Origin: Nitrospiraceae bacterium
Lineage (GTDB): Bacteria > Nitrospirota > Nitrospiria > Nitrospirales > Nitrospiraceae
Assembly (NCBI GenBank): GCA_035623075.1
Contig: DASPUC010000026.1
Location: 96,643-160,642, forward strand
Direction: 5' to 3'
Length of the DNA: 64,000 nt
Positions 20,401-27,536 of this stretch are shown here, in pieces. The position numbers were made by a program, and so were the translations under genes. Positions within the stretch are counted from its first letter, which is position 1; every line of letters starts with the position of its first letter. Below the pieces are notes generated by a model. The model ran no database searches, was not told where the DNA came from, and saw only the letters and a program-made list of their open reading frames with translations.

Positions 20401-20870
20401 CGTTCTACAAGGTGTCGCGCCTGATGATCCGTTGTAAGTACAACCCGGCCTATCCGTACCACGTGACGATGGCGAAACATGCCCCGTACGTGTCGACGGC
20501 GAAGTCGGTGAAAGGCCACGAGACCAGGCCGGATGGCCGGGCGATCGCGGTCGATACGGGCTATCAATCGAACTTCCGGTATGGGGCGCAGCAGTCCTTT
20601 ACGCGGAGCTGGTTGATGCCGATGCACCAGACCGACTCGCTCCCGGGCAAACACGCGATTGCCTGGAAGTTCAAGTGGGGTTATGCCATCGATCACCATG
20701 CGGTCAATACGACCCCGAAGGAATGCTTGATCCGCATCAGCAAGGCGGAAGACGGCGGCATCGGGGCGCGGGGGCCGTGGGAACCGGTCCGGACCGGCTT
20801 CACCCCCGGGCAGGAGAACGAGTTCATGATCAAGTGGCTCAAAGGCGAACACATCAAGATCAAGGTGTAA
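17433..20870 (+). CDS. nxrA: Nitrite oxidoreductase alpha subunit NxrA
   Basis: Catalytic molybdopterin subunit oxidising nitrite to nitrate, 1145 residues. The start is ATG 17433, placed by AGGAGGTG at 17419-17426; a GTG at 17424 lies inside that site. The N-terminus SRRQFLK at residues 4-10 followed by a hydrophobic run is a Tat signal, so the enzyme faces the periplasm as in known Nitrospira. The FS0 Fe-S site appears as C67-x3-D71-x3-C75 with C115 (MCLKG), an Asp standing where NarG has a Cys. Asp296 in DVDLSDMRF aligns by the W-G-x-N spacing with the molybdenum-ligating Asp of NarG. Codon use is strongly GC-ending, unlike its neighbours. nxrB follows after 87 bases. Confidence 0.97.
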   Translation: MFLSRRQFLKATAGTVAVAALADKALALTALQPVIEVGNPLGDYPDRSWERVYHDQYRYDSSFTWCCSPNDTHGCRVRAFVRNGVVMRVEQNYDHQTYEDLYGNRGTFAHNPRMCLKGFTFHRRVYGPYRLKGPLMRKGWKEWMDAGAPELTPDVKRKYKFDSRFLDDMVRASWDTAFTYVAKGCITIATRYSGEAGARRLREQGYAPEMIEMMKGAGVRCFKHRAGMPVLGIIGKMMNTRFNGGVLPLLDSWIRKVDADKAQGGKYYSNYTWHGDQDPSHPWWNGTQNCDVDLSDMRFSKLNTSWGKNFVENKMPEAHWKLESIERGARIVVITPEYNPTAYRADYWIPVRPETDAANFLGVCKIMIDENMQDIDYIKGYTDMPLLVRTDTLQYLDPRDVIADYKFPDFSKTYSGRVQSLKPEQIERLGGMMVWDLNKKQAVPLHREQVGWHFQNSGIDPGLTGTYRVKLLNGREVDVMSIYQMYLVHLQDYDLDTVIQISRSPKDLVVRYARDSGTIKPAAMHNGEGVCHYFHMTEMGRAAALISTLTGNIGKFGTGCHTWSGNYKAGIWNATPWSGAGLAVHTGEDPFNQTLDPNAHGKEIKTKSYYYGEEVGYWNHGDTALIVNTPKYGRKVFTGKTHMPSPSKVRWVTNVNILNNSKHHYDMVKNVDPNIEMIVTQDIEMTSDVNHADVAFACNSWMEFTYPEMTGTVSNPWIQIWKGGIRPLYDTRNDADTFAGVAVKLTEMTGDVRIRQVFHFVYMNRVDVYVQRALDASATCYGYSADVMLKSEKGWMCMGRTYPRHPLWEETNESKPQWTRCGRIETYRVEPEAIEYGENFVVHREGPECTPYLPNAIMSTNPFVRPDDYGIPITAQHHDDKHVRNIKLPWADIKRNANPLWEKGYQFYCVTPKTRHRVHSQWSVNDWVQIYESNFGDPYRMDKRTPGVGEHQLHINPQAAKDRGINDGDYCYVDGNPVDRPYRGWKPSDPFYKVSRLMIRCKYNPAYPYHVTMAKHAPYVSTAKSVKGHETRPDGRAIAVDTGYQSNFRYGAQQSFTRSWLMPMHQTDSLPGKHAIAWKFKWGYAIDHHAVNTTPKECLIRISKAEDGGIGARGPWEPVRTGFTPGQENEFMIKWLKGEHIKIKV

Positions 20871-20957
20871 GGCCACACGTCATGCAGTTTGACCGAGATG
20901 TGCCAACTAATGAGAAGACCCATCACCATCTGATCGTGACCAGAAGGAGGAGACACA

Positions 20958-22247
20958 ATGCCAGAAGTCTATAACTGGCAACTGGGACGGAAGATGCTGT
21001 ATCCGTATGAGGAGCGGCATCCGAAGTGGCAGTTTGCCTTTGTGTTCAACATCAATCGGTGTTTGGCCTGTCAGACCTGTTCGATGGCGGACAAGTCGAC
21101 CTGGCTGTTTTCGAAGGGCCAGGAATACATGTGGTGGAACAACGTGGAGACCAAGCCCTACGGGGGGTATCCGCAGTTCTACGACGTGAAGATCACCCAG
21201 CTCATCGAGCAGGTGAACCCGGGGGGCCAGGTGTGGAATGTGCGGGTGGGCCGCAAGCACCATGCGCCCTATGGGGTGTTCGAGGGGATGACCATCTTCG
21301 ACGCGGGGGCCAAGATCGGCCAGGCGGCGATCGGTTACATCCCGACGGACCAGGAATGGCGGTTCGTCAATATCTATGAAGACACGGCGACCTCGATGCG
21401 GGCCCTCGTCGAAGGGATCGACAAGTCGGGCTTCAGCAAAGACGAGCCGTGGCGGCTCTCCGGCAGCAGTCTGCCGGAGCATGAGACGTTCTTCTTCTAC
21501 CTCCAGCGGATCTGCAACCACTGCACGTACCCGGGCTGCCTGGCCGCCTGCCCCCGCAAGGCGATCTATAAGCGGCCGGAGGACGGCATCGTGTTGATCG
21601 ACCAGAACCGCTGCCGGGGGTACAAGAAGTGCGTGGAACAGTGCCCCTTCAAGAAGCCGATGTACCGGGGCACGACGCGTGTGAGCGAGAAGTGCATCGC
21701 GTGCTATCCGCGCATTGAAGGCAAGGACCCCCTGACGGGGGGCGAGCCGATGGAAACGCGCTGTATGGCGGCCTGCGTGGGCAAGATCCGCATGCAGAGC
21801 CTGGTGCGCATCGGCGAGGATGGGTTGTGGGCCGAAGATCGGTGGCATCCCCTGTACTACGCGATTCGCGTGGAGCAGGTGGCGCTCCCGCTGTATCCGC
21901 AGTGGGGCACCGAGCCCAACGGCTATTACATTCCGCCCCGGCACAGCCCGCGCGGCTATGCCCGGCAGATGTTTGGCCCCGGGGTCGATAGTGCCATCGA
22001 GAAGTATCTCGTGCCCAGCCGGGAACTGTTGGCGGTGCTGCAGCTCTGGCGCGCCAGCCAGCAGATCATCTTCCGGTACGACGTCATTCCGGGCCCGAAG
22101 GTGTTTGAGACCCAGATTCACGGCAAGCGCTTCGAGATGTACAACGACACCGTGCTGGGCTTCAACAAGTCGGGCAAGGAAGTGGCCCGCATCCAGGTCG
22201 AAGAGCCGATCTATGTGCGGCCGGCCGAGCGCGTCAACTGGCTGTAA
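20958..22247 (+). CDS. nxrB: Nitrite oxidoreductase beta subunit NxrB
   Basis: Electron-transfer subunit of 429 residues carrying Fe-S clusters between NxrA and the membrane electron carrier. Four Cys groups are visible: CLACQTC near residue 35; CNHCTYPGCLAACP near 190; CRGYKKCVEQCPFKKP near 215; CIACYP with CMAACVGKIR near 245-285. This is the NarH/DMSO-reductase beta pattern. There is no signal peptide, as expected if it is carried out by the Tat signal of NxrA. The start has AAGGAGGAG about seven bases upstream. It shares the extreme codon bias of nxrA and ends just before a strong terminator, so nxrAB is a two-gene unit. No gamma subunit or assembly chaperone gene is next to it. Confidence 0.97.
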   Translation: MPEVYNWQLGRKMLYPYEERHPKWQFAFVFNINRCLACQTCSMADKSTWLFSKGQEYMWWNNVETKPYGGYPQFYDVKITQLIEQVNPGGQVWNVRVGRKHHAPYGVFEGMTIFDAGAKIGQAAIGYIPTDQEWRFVNIYEDTATSMRALVEGIDKSGFSKDEPWRLSGSSLPEHETFFFYLQRICNHCTYPGCLAACPRKAIYKRPEDGIVLIDQNRCRGYKKCVEQCPFKKPMYRGTTRVSEKCIACYPRIEGKDPLTGGEPMETRCMAACVGKIRMQSLVRIGEDGLWAEDRWHPLYYAIRVEQVALPLYPQWGTEPNGYYIPPRHSPRGYARQMFGPGVDSAIEKYLVPSRELLAVLQLWRASQQIIFRYDVIPGPKVFETQIHGKRFEMYNDTVLGFNKSGKEVARIQVEEPIYVRPAERVNWL

Positions 22248-22267
22248 CAGTTAGCTAGTTGTTGCTT

Positions 22268-22310
22268 CACAGAGGGGCAGGGTTCCGCAAGGGGCCCTGC
22301 CCCTTCTGTG
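22268..22310 (+). terminator. Strong hairpin terminator after nxrB
   Basis: AGGGGCAGGG (22273-22282) pairs with CCCTGCCCCT (22295-22304), loop 12 bases. The stem extends outward as CACAGA with TCTGTG, with one bulged base. It starts 20 bases after the nxrB stop. The T content after the stem is modest (TTCTGTGT). Confidence 0.8.
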
Positions 22311-22482
22311 TAGAGGGGCGGTCACAGGACCCTCGGGGGCGGCTCCGCCTGCCTCCACACGAAGACGGCACACAGACCGAGCGCAGCGGGGGTTGTTCTA
22401 TGGCGAGCACGCTCGGTGTGGCTCCGCTTTTTCTGCTTTCTTCCAGTCTTTTGGCTCAGCCTTTACTGCTCCCTTTGCACAC
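22311..22482. other. Gene-free stretch between nxrB terminator and next promoter
   Basis: No convincing gene. It holds further dyad symmetry: GGCGG-CT-CCGCC near 22340-22352, and ACCGAGCG (from about 22377) facing CGCTCGGTGTG (about 22409). Short open frames here have no ribosome binding site or recognisable product. Confidence 0.4.
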
Positions 22483-22511
22483 TTGACGAGCCTTAGGGGG
22501 TCCAGTACAGT
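22483..22511 (+). promoter_or_regulatory. Sigma-70-type promoter of the 22559 gene
   Basis: TTGACG (22483-22488), a 17-base spacer, then TACAGT (22506-22511). The predicted start of transcription is about 40 bases before the GTG at 22559. Confidence 0.65.
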
Positions 22512-22558
22512 GGCCGCAGAAGCTATTCATCAATCACGAGCCGTGGGGACTCCTCAGC

Positions 22559-22888
22559 GTGACCTCCCGTCAGCAGCCGTCGCTTCCATTTGCAGCACAA
22601 GCCATTCCTTTCGACGAATTCCTTGCTTCAGGTAAACTGCCGGACGGCTATCTCACAAGTGAATACGTCGCGCAGCAATTCGTAGAGCGTCTTGTTCATT
22701 ACATTCTCAGCGTTCCATCAGGAAGTTATACGATGGCTCAGCTGAGTCATCTTTTGGAACAGCTCGATCCCCGGGCGCAGGTGTTTTTTTTCAAACGTCT
22801 CAAGGAAACCAGTCCGGATAGCCTGAAGGACTTTGCCCCGCTGTATTATGGCTTTATGAACGAATTTCACTCCCTTCTCTTCACATAA
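22559..22888 (+). CDS. Hypothetical protein of 109 residues
   Basis: GTG start at 22559 with a clear promoter upstream but only a weak ribosome binding site. The protein is soluble and probably all helical, with patches such as FVERLVHYILSVPSG, LSHLLEQLDPRAQVFFFKRLKE and LYYGFMNEFHSLLF. It has no signal peptide, Cys cluster or motif I recognise. It lies directly downstream of nxrAB but is separated by a terminator and its own promoter, so a link with nitrite oxidation is not shown. Confidence 0.62.
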   Translation: MTSRQQPSLPFAAQAIPFDEFLASGKLPDGYLTSEYVAQQFVERLVHYILSVPSGSYTMAQLSHLLEQLDPRAQVFFFKRLKETSPDSLKDFAPLYYGFMNEFHSLLFT

Positions 22889-22904
22889 CCCTAGAAAATT
22901 TTCC

Positions 22905-22932
22905 TTGTTGGGCGAGCATTCTCATGTATAAT
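22905..22932 (+). promoter_or_regulatory. Promoter of the 22964 gene
   Basis: TTGTTG (22905-22910), a 16-base spacer, then a perfect TATAAT (22927-22932). An operator-like palindrome follows at once. Confidence 0.7.
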
Positions 22933-22933
22933 T

Positions 22934-22949
22934 AGGTGATTGATCACCT
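22934..22949 (+). promoter_or_regulatory. Operator-like palindrome at the transcription start
   Basis: AGGTGAT-TG-ATCACCT: perfect 7-bp arms with a two-base centre, lying where transcription would start from the promoter at 22905-22932. A repressor bound here would block the promoter. Confidence 0.55.
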
Positions 22950-22963
22950 TGCAAAGGAGTGTC

Positions 22964-23335
22964 ATGAATCCAACTTTACAGCGAGCCGTGACTAGCTTTT
23001 ACAACCTCGTGTATGAAGCGCAGACATTTGCCACGACGATGGCCCGGATCGATACCGCGGAGCAGGAACACTATGCGGGTCGGATCGAGGGATTGAATTG
23101 GGTACTCGACCGCTGCCAGGAACTCGAAGACATGGATGCGAACTTGACACCATCCTCTCTTCAACGGGTTCTCACGGAAGTGAAGTCTGATCTGGATCAC
23201 GAATTATCGGTCCAGCGGCGTGAGAAGGGCCGGCGGGCAGACGGTCGAGAGGAAGCGCTGAATTTTGTCGCTGATTACCTCTCCAGCCTGATCACCGCGA
23301 CCGAAATAGAATCAGCCAAAACTCCTGCAATATAA
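22964..23335 (+). CDS. Hypothetical protein of 123 residues, helical
   Basis: ATG 22964 is chosen because AAAGGAG lies seven bases upstream; the longer TTG-initiated frame from 22940 runs through this site. The protein is soluble, helical and charged (YNLVYEAQTFATTMARIDTAE, then DLDHELSVQRREKGRRADGREE). No family is recognised. It has one of the best promoters in the window and a palindromic operator candidate, so it is likely regulated. The next small membrane-protein gene begins 66 bases after its stop. Confidence 0.65.
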   Translation: MNPTLQRAVTSFYNLVYEAQTFATTMARIDTAEQEHYAGRIEGLNWVLDRCQELEDMDANLTPSSLQRVLTEVKSDLDHELSVQRREKGRRADGREEALNFVADYLSSLITATEIESAKTPAI

Positions 23336-23401
23336 CTTCAACCCTCTTCTTCCAGTCCTAGCCTAGGTCCGTGCTGAGCGTTGCGGCTCGTGGCCGGTCG
23401 A

Positions 23402-23635
23402 ATGATGATACGCGAGTGGATCATATTCGCCCTCTGCCTCGGAGTTGGAGGCCATATTGCGCTGGGTGTCATTCTCCATGCTCCAGGGTATTGGCCGTGG
23501 AGCACAGCCGGATTCTACGGTCTCTTGAGTGGGCTCGGCTTATATGGTCTTGTACAGGCTGGGCGTGCAATCTGGAAAGCTCTCAAACCAAGTCCCAAGG
23601 ACATCACCAAGAACGATCCAGGCACGTCCTGGTGA
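23402..23635 (+). CDS. Small two-helix membrane protein
   Basis: 77 residues from ATG 23402 (a second ATG is at 23405). The first hydrophobic segment is IIFALCLGVGGHIALGVIL and the second is AGFYGLLSGLGLYGLVQAG, joined by a short HAPGYWPW turn. The C-terminus is a lysine-rich tail (KALKPSPKDITKND). It is a likely inner-membrane hairpin protein of unknown function. There is no good ribosome binding site, so expression is less certain than for its neighbours. Confidence 0.55.
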   Translation: MMIREWIIFALCLGVGGHIALGVILHAPGYWPWSTAGFYGLLSGLGLYGLVQAGRAIWKALKPSPKDITKNDPGTSW

Positions 23636-23667
23636 CCAAGCCAGGTGAGCGGGCTCTCTATCAACCA

Positions 23668-23697
23668 TTGACCACTTAAATGGTATCTTCGTAGAAT
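23668..23697 (+). promoter_or_regulatory. Promoter of the 23704 gene, leaderless layout
   Basis: TTGACC (23668-23673), 18-base spacer, TAGAAT (23692-23697), then only six bases to the ATG at 23704. There is no room for a Shine-Dalgarno sequence. Confidence 0.6.
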
Positions 23698-23703
23698 TCG
23701 GTC

Positions 23704-23994
23704 ATGCCTGAAATTCCTCGTAGACCCGGAAAGCCAACATGGCCTCCCAGCCAGCCTTCTCATCCTCGAGCAGCCAACTCACGCAGCGCACACGGCGAGG
23801 CTGAACAGTTTCGGTCTCTCAACGCCTCGTTGCTCTATTGCCCTCACTGCCGTATTGCGACGCCAACCCGAGAGCGACTCCTCCTCGTGTTGCCGACCGG
23901 AAACCTCTATGAATATCTGTGCCAAAACTGCGGATCGTCGACTGGGTCAAAAACGGATGAGGAACAGGGGGGCAGTCCGGTGCTTCGACCCTAG
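23704..23994 (+). CDS. Small zinc-ribbon-like protein
   Basis: 96 residues. The N-terminal 40 residues are Pro/Ser-rich and probably disordered. The C-terminal half has CPHC and CQNCG 27 residues apart, fitting a single zinc ribbon with beta strands between (ERLLLVLPTGNLYEYL). It ends in a low-complexity tail. Similar tiny zinc-ribbon proteins are common and mostly uncharacterised, so I assign no function. Its promoter places transcription almost at the ATG. Confidence 0.6.
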   Translation: MPEIPRRPGKPTWPPSQPSHPRAANSRSAHGEAEQFRSLNASLLYCPHCRIATPTRERLLLVLPTGNLYEYLCQNCGSSTGSKTDEEQGGSPVLRP

Positions 23995-24132
23995 CCGGCA
24001 ATGATCCATCGTGCGACACCGGCTAGGTCGCCTGCTCGATCGGAACGCAACAATTGATTCAGCCCTGCACGTTGAAGAGCCACCGAGTATCGAGCGGTTC
24101 TGTGAAGGACTCACGGAGGGACAGCGGACACG

Positions 24133-24429
24133 TTACTGCGACAGGACCTGATCAAGAGGGATACCCTCTTCAATGAGCATGACCGGAATGTCTTCGCGGA
24201 TCGGGTAGAGGATCCTCCGGTCGGCTCGGATCAAACCGCCATCGAGGGATTCGGTAACCGGCTTCTGAGCCTTATTCTTTAACCTGCCCTGCTTGACTGC
24301 CTCGTTCAGCTTTCCAATGAGAGTCTCTTCAGCAAGCTGAACGGTTTGCTTGGTTTCCGGACAACAAAGAATCGCGAGGAGATCCTTGTCGAGATTGACA
24401 GTTCGACTGGATCCGCTGTTATCCGGCAT
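24133..24429 (-). CDS. Trm112/UPF0434-like small protein
   Basis: 98 residues from ATG 24429, which has CAGGAG at good spacing; the frame is open to 24504. The core LDKDLLAILCCPETKQTVQLAEE and YPIREDIPVMLIEEGIPLD match the YcaR/Trm112 fold. That fold normally has a zinc knuckle; here only the first Cys pair (CC) is visible, so zinc binding may be lost or altered. Relatives activate methyltransferases or are uncharacterised. An insertion rich in Lys and Glu (LNEAVKQGRLKNKAQKP) separates the two halves. Confidence 0.75.
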   Translation of the reverse strand: MPDNSGSSRTVNLDKDLLAILCCPETKQTVQLAEETLIGKLNEAVKQGRLKNKAQKPVTESLDGGLIRADRRILYPIREDIPVMLIEEGIPLDQVLSQ

Positions 24430-24595
24430 GGAACACGCTCCTGAGGAAATCCTGCTGATCCGCGCTCCATGCTTAGAATAGACTAGGGGTACTCGCAAGA
24501 TCAAGCGGACGCCTCTTCATCACACTCCATTTCTCTGTTCGATTTCTGCTACACTAAGCTCCCTTAAGCAAAGGTCTGGCGGACGGATTCAGGCT

Positions 24596-25213
24596 ATGGC
24601 AAAAACCCTGTGGCGCTCCTTCTTCGGCGGGCTGCTATTACTGGTCCCTGCCGGGGCCACATTTTTGATCCTCTCCACGCTATTTCAGACTCTCGACCAA
24701 CTCCTCATCGACGTGAGCGGTTCAAACACTCCCCTCAATGTTCCAGGCATGGGATTTTTGGTCCTTGTCCTCCTGGTATTGTTCACAGGCATCATCGCCA
24801 CGCACGTAGTTGGACGACAGATCATCACACAAACAGAGCGACGGATCGAAAAAATTCCGCTCGTACGTAGTATCTACGTGACGATCAAGGGTATGACTGA
24901 CCTCTTTAATTTTCGTTCGCGCTTTGGCCGCAGCACAGTCGTAGCGTTTCCCTTTCCCCGGGATGGTGTCTGGGCCTTGGGATTCGTGATGGGGACCGCT
25001 CCAAGCACCCTGCAGATCGTGCCGACGACGAATCTCCTGATGGTGTTTGTGCCCACAGCCATCCATCCCTTTACTGGCTATTTGGCCTTCGTCCCACAAG
25101 AGCAGCTCAGGCCGATCGGTTTGCCACCAGAAGAAGCCATGAAGATGGAATTTTCTGCTGGGCTCTATAAGCCACAGCATGGGTGGCTCAGGTCTCCAGA
25201 AACCCCTCCGTAG
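24596..25213 (+). CDS. DUF502 membrane protein
   Basis: 205 residues. Two membrane segments lie near the N-terminus (FFGGLLLLVPAGATFLIL and GFLVLVLLVLFTGIIATHVVG). A soluble part then carries family motifs: RIEKIPLVRSIYVTIK, VAFPFPRDGVWALGFVMG, VFVPTAIHPFTGYLAFVP. DUF502 proteins are widespread and uncharacterised. A TGCTACACT extended -10 about 45 bases upstream is a likely promoter. The following acetyltransferase gene starts five bases after the stop, so they form a unit. Confidence 0.88.
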   Translation: MAKTLWRSFFGGLLLLVPAGATFLILSTLFQTLDQLLIDVSGSNTPLNVPGMGFLVLVLLVLFTGIIATHVVGRQIITQTERRIEKIPLVRSIYVTIKGMTDLFNFRSRFGRSTVVAFPFPRDGVWALGFVMGTAPSTLQIVPTTNLLMVFVPTAIHPFTGYLAFVPQEQLRPIGLPPEEAMKMEFSAGLYKPQHGWLRSPETPP

Positions 25214-25218
25214 ACACC

Positions 25219-25728
25219 ATGTCCCTGCTTGAAGACCTGACCGTCAGACTAGCACGCCCGGATGACGTACCAACGATTGTAGCGTTCAGTACGGCGATGG
25301 CATTGGAAACTGAAGGCCGCCATCTCGATAGGGTGAGATTGCGGGAAGGGACGATCGCTATCCTCGAATCGCCCGCACATGGCCGCTTCATGGTCGCTGA
25401 GGTGACGCACCGTGGTCAAGTCCAACTTGCCGGGCAATTGATGATCACGTATGAGTGGAGCGACTGGCGCAATGCAGCTTTTTGGTGGATTCAAAGCGTC
25501 TACGTCGATCCGAAGTGGCGCCGCCGAGGTATATTCACGCGAATGCACCAGACCGTGATGCAAGAAGCCAGAGCGCGAGTCGATGTCTGCGGCGTGAGAC
25601 TCTACGTCGACAAAGACAATCCCATCGCTCACGCCACCTATGAGCGACTCGGGCTCATCCGGTCGGCCTATCAGATCTACGAATCCGATTTTGTCCTTCC
25701 TCCTAAACCATCAAAGGAGCGCCGATGA
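25219..25728 (+). CDS. GNAT-family N-acetyltransferase
   Basis: 169 residues from ATG 25219; the frame is open from 25183 inside the previous gene. It shows the GNAT acetyl-CoA fold: VRLARPDDVPTIVAF at the start, the motif A strand IQSVYVDPKWRRRGIFTRMHQ with its pyrophosphate-binding RRRG, and the motif B stretch LYVDKDNPIAHATYERLGL. The substrate cannot be told. Its stop overlaps the start of the next lipoprotein gene (ATGA, 25725-25728), indicating coupled translation of an enzyme and an envelope protein. Confidence 0.88.
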   Translation: MSLLEDLTVRLARPDDVPTIVAFSTAMALETEGRHLDRVRLREGTIAILESPAHGRFMVAEVTHRGQVQLAGQLMITYEWSDWRNAAFWWIQSVYVDPKWRRRGIFTRMHQTVMQEARARVDVCGVRLYVDKDNPIAHATYERLGLIRSAYQIYESDFVLPPKPSKERR

Positions 25729-26141
25729 ACCCGACCTTTCATAAAAACGGTGGGAGTTCTTACGTGAAACACTCAGTATTCGCCATGACGACGTGGGTTG
25801 TCTTTATGTTTGTGCTGGAAAGCGGATGTGCATTCGTCCGCGGCAATTATGGCGAAGATTTGAACCAGGGGGATATATCAACGATCAAAAAAGGTGTGAG
25901 CACCAGGGCCGAGGTCGCAGCCATACTGGGTGCTCCTGATCGAATTGTCGAAGCCAACGGCCGCGACATCTTTCACTATTATCACTACGATGTGAAATCA
26001 GGATATGTCATTATCTTCTCGCGGACTAACATCAAGAGCGATGATATCTTCGTCATTTTCAATAGCGCCGGCGTCGTAGAGGACGTCGTGGCGGGAAAGA
26101 AAAAACCTCCTCTTGAGTTCCAATTCTGGCCTTTCGACTAA
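25725..26141 (+). CDS. BamE/SmpA-like lipoprotein
   Basis: 138 residues. A lipoprotein signal with lipobox LESGC lies around residue 35. It is followed by GDISTIKKGVSTRAEVAAILGAPDRIVEANGRDIFHYYHYD, the pattern of the OmlA/SmpA (BamE-like) fold in which a helical 'G-x-T-x-x-V-x-x-x-L-G-x-P' segment precedes a beta sheet. It ends FQFWPFD. An internal ATG about 13 codons in could also be the start. It is coupled to the acetyltransferase and followed by a second lipoprotein of the same type, so the pair may arise from an old duplication. Confidence 0.8.
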   Translation: MNPTFHKNGGSSYVKHSVFAMTTWVVFMFVLESGCAFVRGNYGEDLNQGDISTIKKGVSTRAEVAAILGAPDRIVEANGRDIFHYYHYDVKSGYVIIFSRTNIKSDDIFVIFNSAGVVEDVVAGKKKPPLEFQFWPFD

Positions 26142-26165
26142 CCACCTCATCTTGCCAACGGTCTA

Positions 26166-26606
26166 ATGATACGAAGGACGCAGACTTGTTTCTGGATCAT
26201 TGCCTGGCTGTTCATGCTTTCCGGATGTCTGCGAGGTCCGGTGGCATGGCAGCGAGTCACGCTCAACCAGCCCCTTTCCGAGGAGGATGTGAGTTTTGTG
26301 GTGAACGGGAAAACGAGTCTGTCGGAGGTCGTCGAACAACTGGGTGCACCCAATCAGATGCTCTCATCCAACGGTGGGGTTGTGGCCCGGTATCAATTTA
26401 CCGACGGGAAATACTTCCGAGTCGATTTCGGATGGGGGCTTCGCTTCCTCTCCCCGTTTTATTCGCCGGACCTCGTTCTTGGGGGAGGAGGGTCGGGCGC
26501 CGATCTGTTCCAGATTACCTACAACGACCATTGGATCGTTCAGGACCATGGCTTTGCGTTTCATTCACAGTTGTCTGAGTTCCGGCTCTGGCCGTTTCAG
26601 GACTAA
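26166..26606 (+). CDS. Second BamE/SmpA-like lipoprotein
   Basis: 146 residues with lipobox LSGC after a short hydrophobic signal. The motif region is VNGKTSLSEVVEQLGAPNQMLSSNGGVVARYQFTDG, the same layout as the preceding lipoprotein. It carries an extra glycine-rich loop (VLGGGGSGADLF). It ends FRLWPFQD, nearly the same last residues as the gene before (FQFWPFD). It begins 24 bases after that gene. A role in outer-membrane assembly is possible from the fold, but it is not shown. Confidence 0.78.
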   Translation: MIRRTQTCFWIIAWLFMLSGCLRGPVAWQRVTLNQPLSEEDVSFVVNGKTSLSEVVEQLGAPNQMLSSNGGVVARYQFTDGKYFRVDFGWGLRFLSPFYSPDLVLGGGGSGADLFQITYNDHWIVQDHGFAFHSQLSEFRLWPFQD

Positions 26607-26642
26607 GCCTTGGCTCGGGACGCCGACTGCTTATAGTGAGAA

Positions 26643-26671
26643 TTGCCGGTTGCTCTGCGTCCGTTTATAAT
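26643..26671 (+). promoter_or_regulatory. Promoter of the LOG-nuclease-peptidase operon, leaderless layout
   Basis: TTGCCG (26643-26648), 17-base spacer, perfect TATAAT (26666-26671), and seven bases to the ATG at 26679. No Shine-Dalgarno is possible in that gap. Confidence 0.7.
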
Positions 26672-26678
26672 CCTGCGC

Positions 26679-27536
26679 ATGATGCGACCTCCTCCCGACG
26701 ACACTTCCTTTGAAGATTCCCTGACGCGATCTCCTTCCTACATTCCTGCCGACCACGACACCGAATTTCTCCAACAGGACGAACTCCGTTCAGTTCGTCT
26801 TGGTTTGGAATTTCTCAAACCAGACTTGATCCAACGCAGAGAGGGCATTCGATCGACGGTCGTCGTGTTTGGAAGCTCGAGAATGACCGAACCAGTTAAG
26901 GCTCGACAGGCTTTGATCGAAGCTGAAGCAGAACTGTCGAAGCATCCCGGCGATCCAGCACACCGTCGAGCCGTCGCGGTGGCAACCCGGCGCGTCGCCC
27001 TCTCCCGGTATTACGACGAGGCACGTGAGTTTGGCCGACTGGTGTCGAGCACTTGCCAAGTCGATGGCCGCTGCGACTTTGTCGTCGTAACGGGCGGCGG
27101 TCCTGGAATTATGGAAGCGGCGAATCGCGGCGCGGCCGACGCGGGGGCGAAGTCCATCGGCCTGAACATCACCCTGCCGCACGAGCAACAGCCGAACCCT
27201 TACATCACACCGGAGCTATGTTTTCAATTTCGCTACTTCGCGATCAGGAAGATGCATTTCCTGCTTCGAGCCAAAGCCCTTGTTGCGTTCCCGGGCGGAT
27301 TCGGCACCTTCGATGAACTCTTCGATGCTCTGACACTCCTTCAAACCGGGAAGGTGACCGGCGTGAGCGTGGTCCTCGTCGGTCGGGATTTCTGGGAGCG
27401 GCTTATCAATTGGCCAATGCTGGTCGAGGACGGCCTGATTAGTCCAGAAGATCTCAATCTTTTCCACTATGCAGAAACCGCCGCGGAAACGTGGCAAATC
27501 ATCGCCGCTCATAATAACGTGACGCCAATAGGATGA
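26679..27536 (+). CDS. LOG-family nucleoside phosphate phosphoribohydrolase-like protein
   Basis: 285 residues. The family motif PGGFGTFDELFDAL is present, together with the Rossmann-like start TVVVFGSSRMTEPVKARQAL and VVTGGGPGIMEAANRGAADAGAKSIGL. LOG enzymes release the base from nucleoside monophosphates, and plant relatives make active cytokinins; old annotations call them lysine decarboxylases. The protein carries an extra 60-residue N-terminal and helical region (HPGDPAHRRAVAVATRRVALSRYYDEAREFG) compared with short LOG proteins. The start at 26679 fits the promoter just upstream. Its stop overlaps the next start (ATGA, 27533-27536). Confidence 0.88.
   Translation: MMRPPPDDTSFEDSLTRSPSYIPADHDTEFLQQDELRSVRLGLEFLKPDLIQRREGIRSTVVVFGSSRMTEPVKARQALIEAEAELSKHPGDPAHRRAVAVATRRVALSRYYDEAREFGRLVSSTCQVDGRCDFVVVTGGGPGIMEAANRGAADAGAKSIGLNITLPHEQQPNPYITPELCFQFRYFAIRKMHFLLRAKALVAFPGGFGTFDELFDALTLLQTGKVTGVSVVLVGRDFWERLINWPMLVEDGLISPEDLNLFHYAETAAETWQIIAAHNNVTPIG

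Noticed and set aside
18675..20876. 733-residue minus-strand open frame antisense to nxrA
   Set aside because: It is a shadow produced by the GC-ending codon bias of nxrA; its translation is Arg/His/Val-rich without motifs, and there is no ribosome binding site.
20907..22121. 404-residue minus-strand open frame antisense to nxrB
   Set aside because: Same cause as above; composition is typical of reverse-strand noise.
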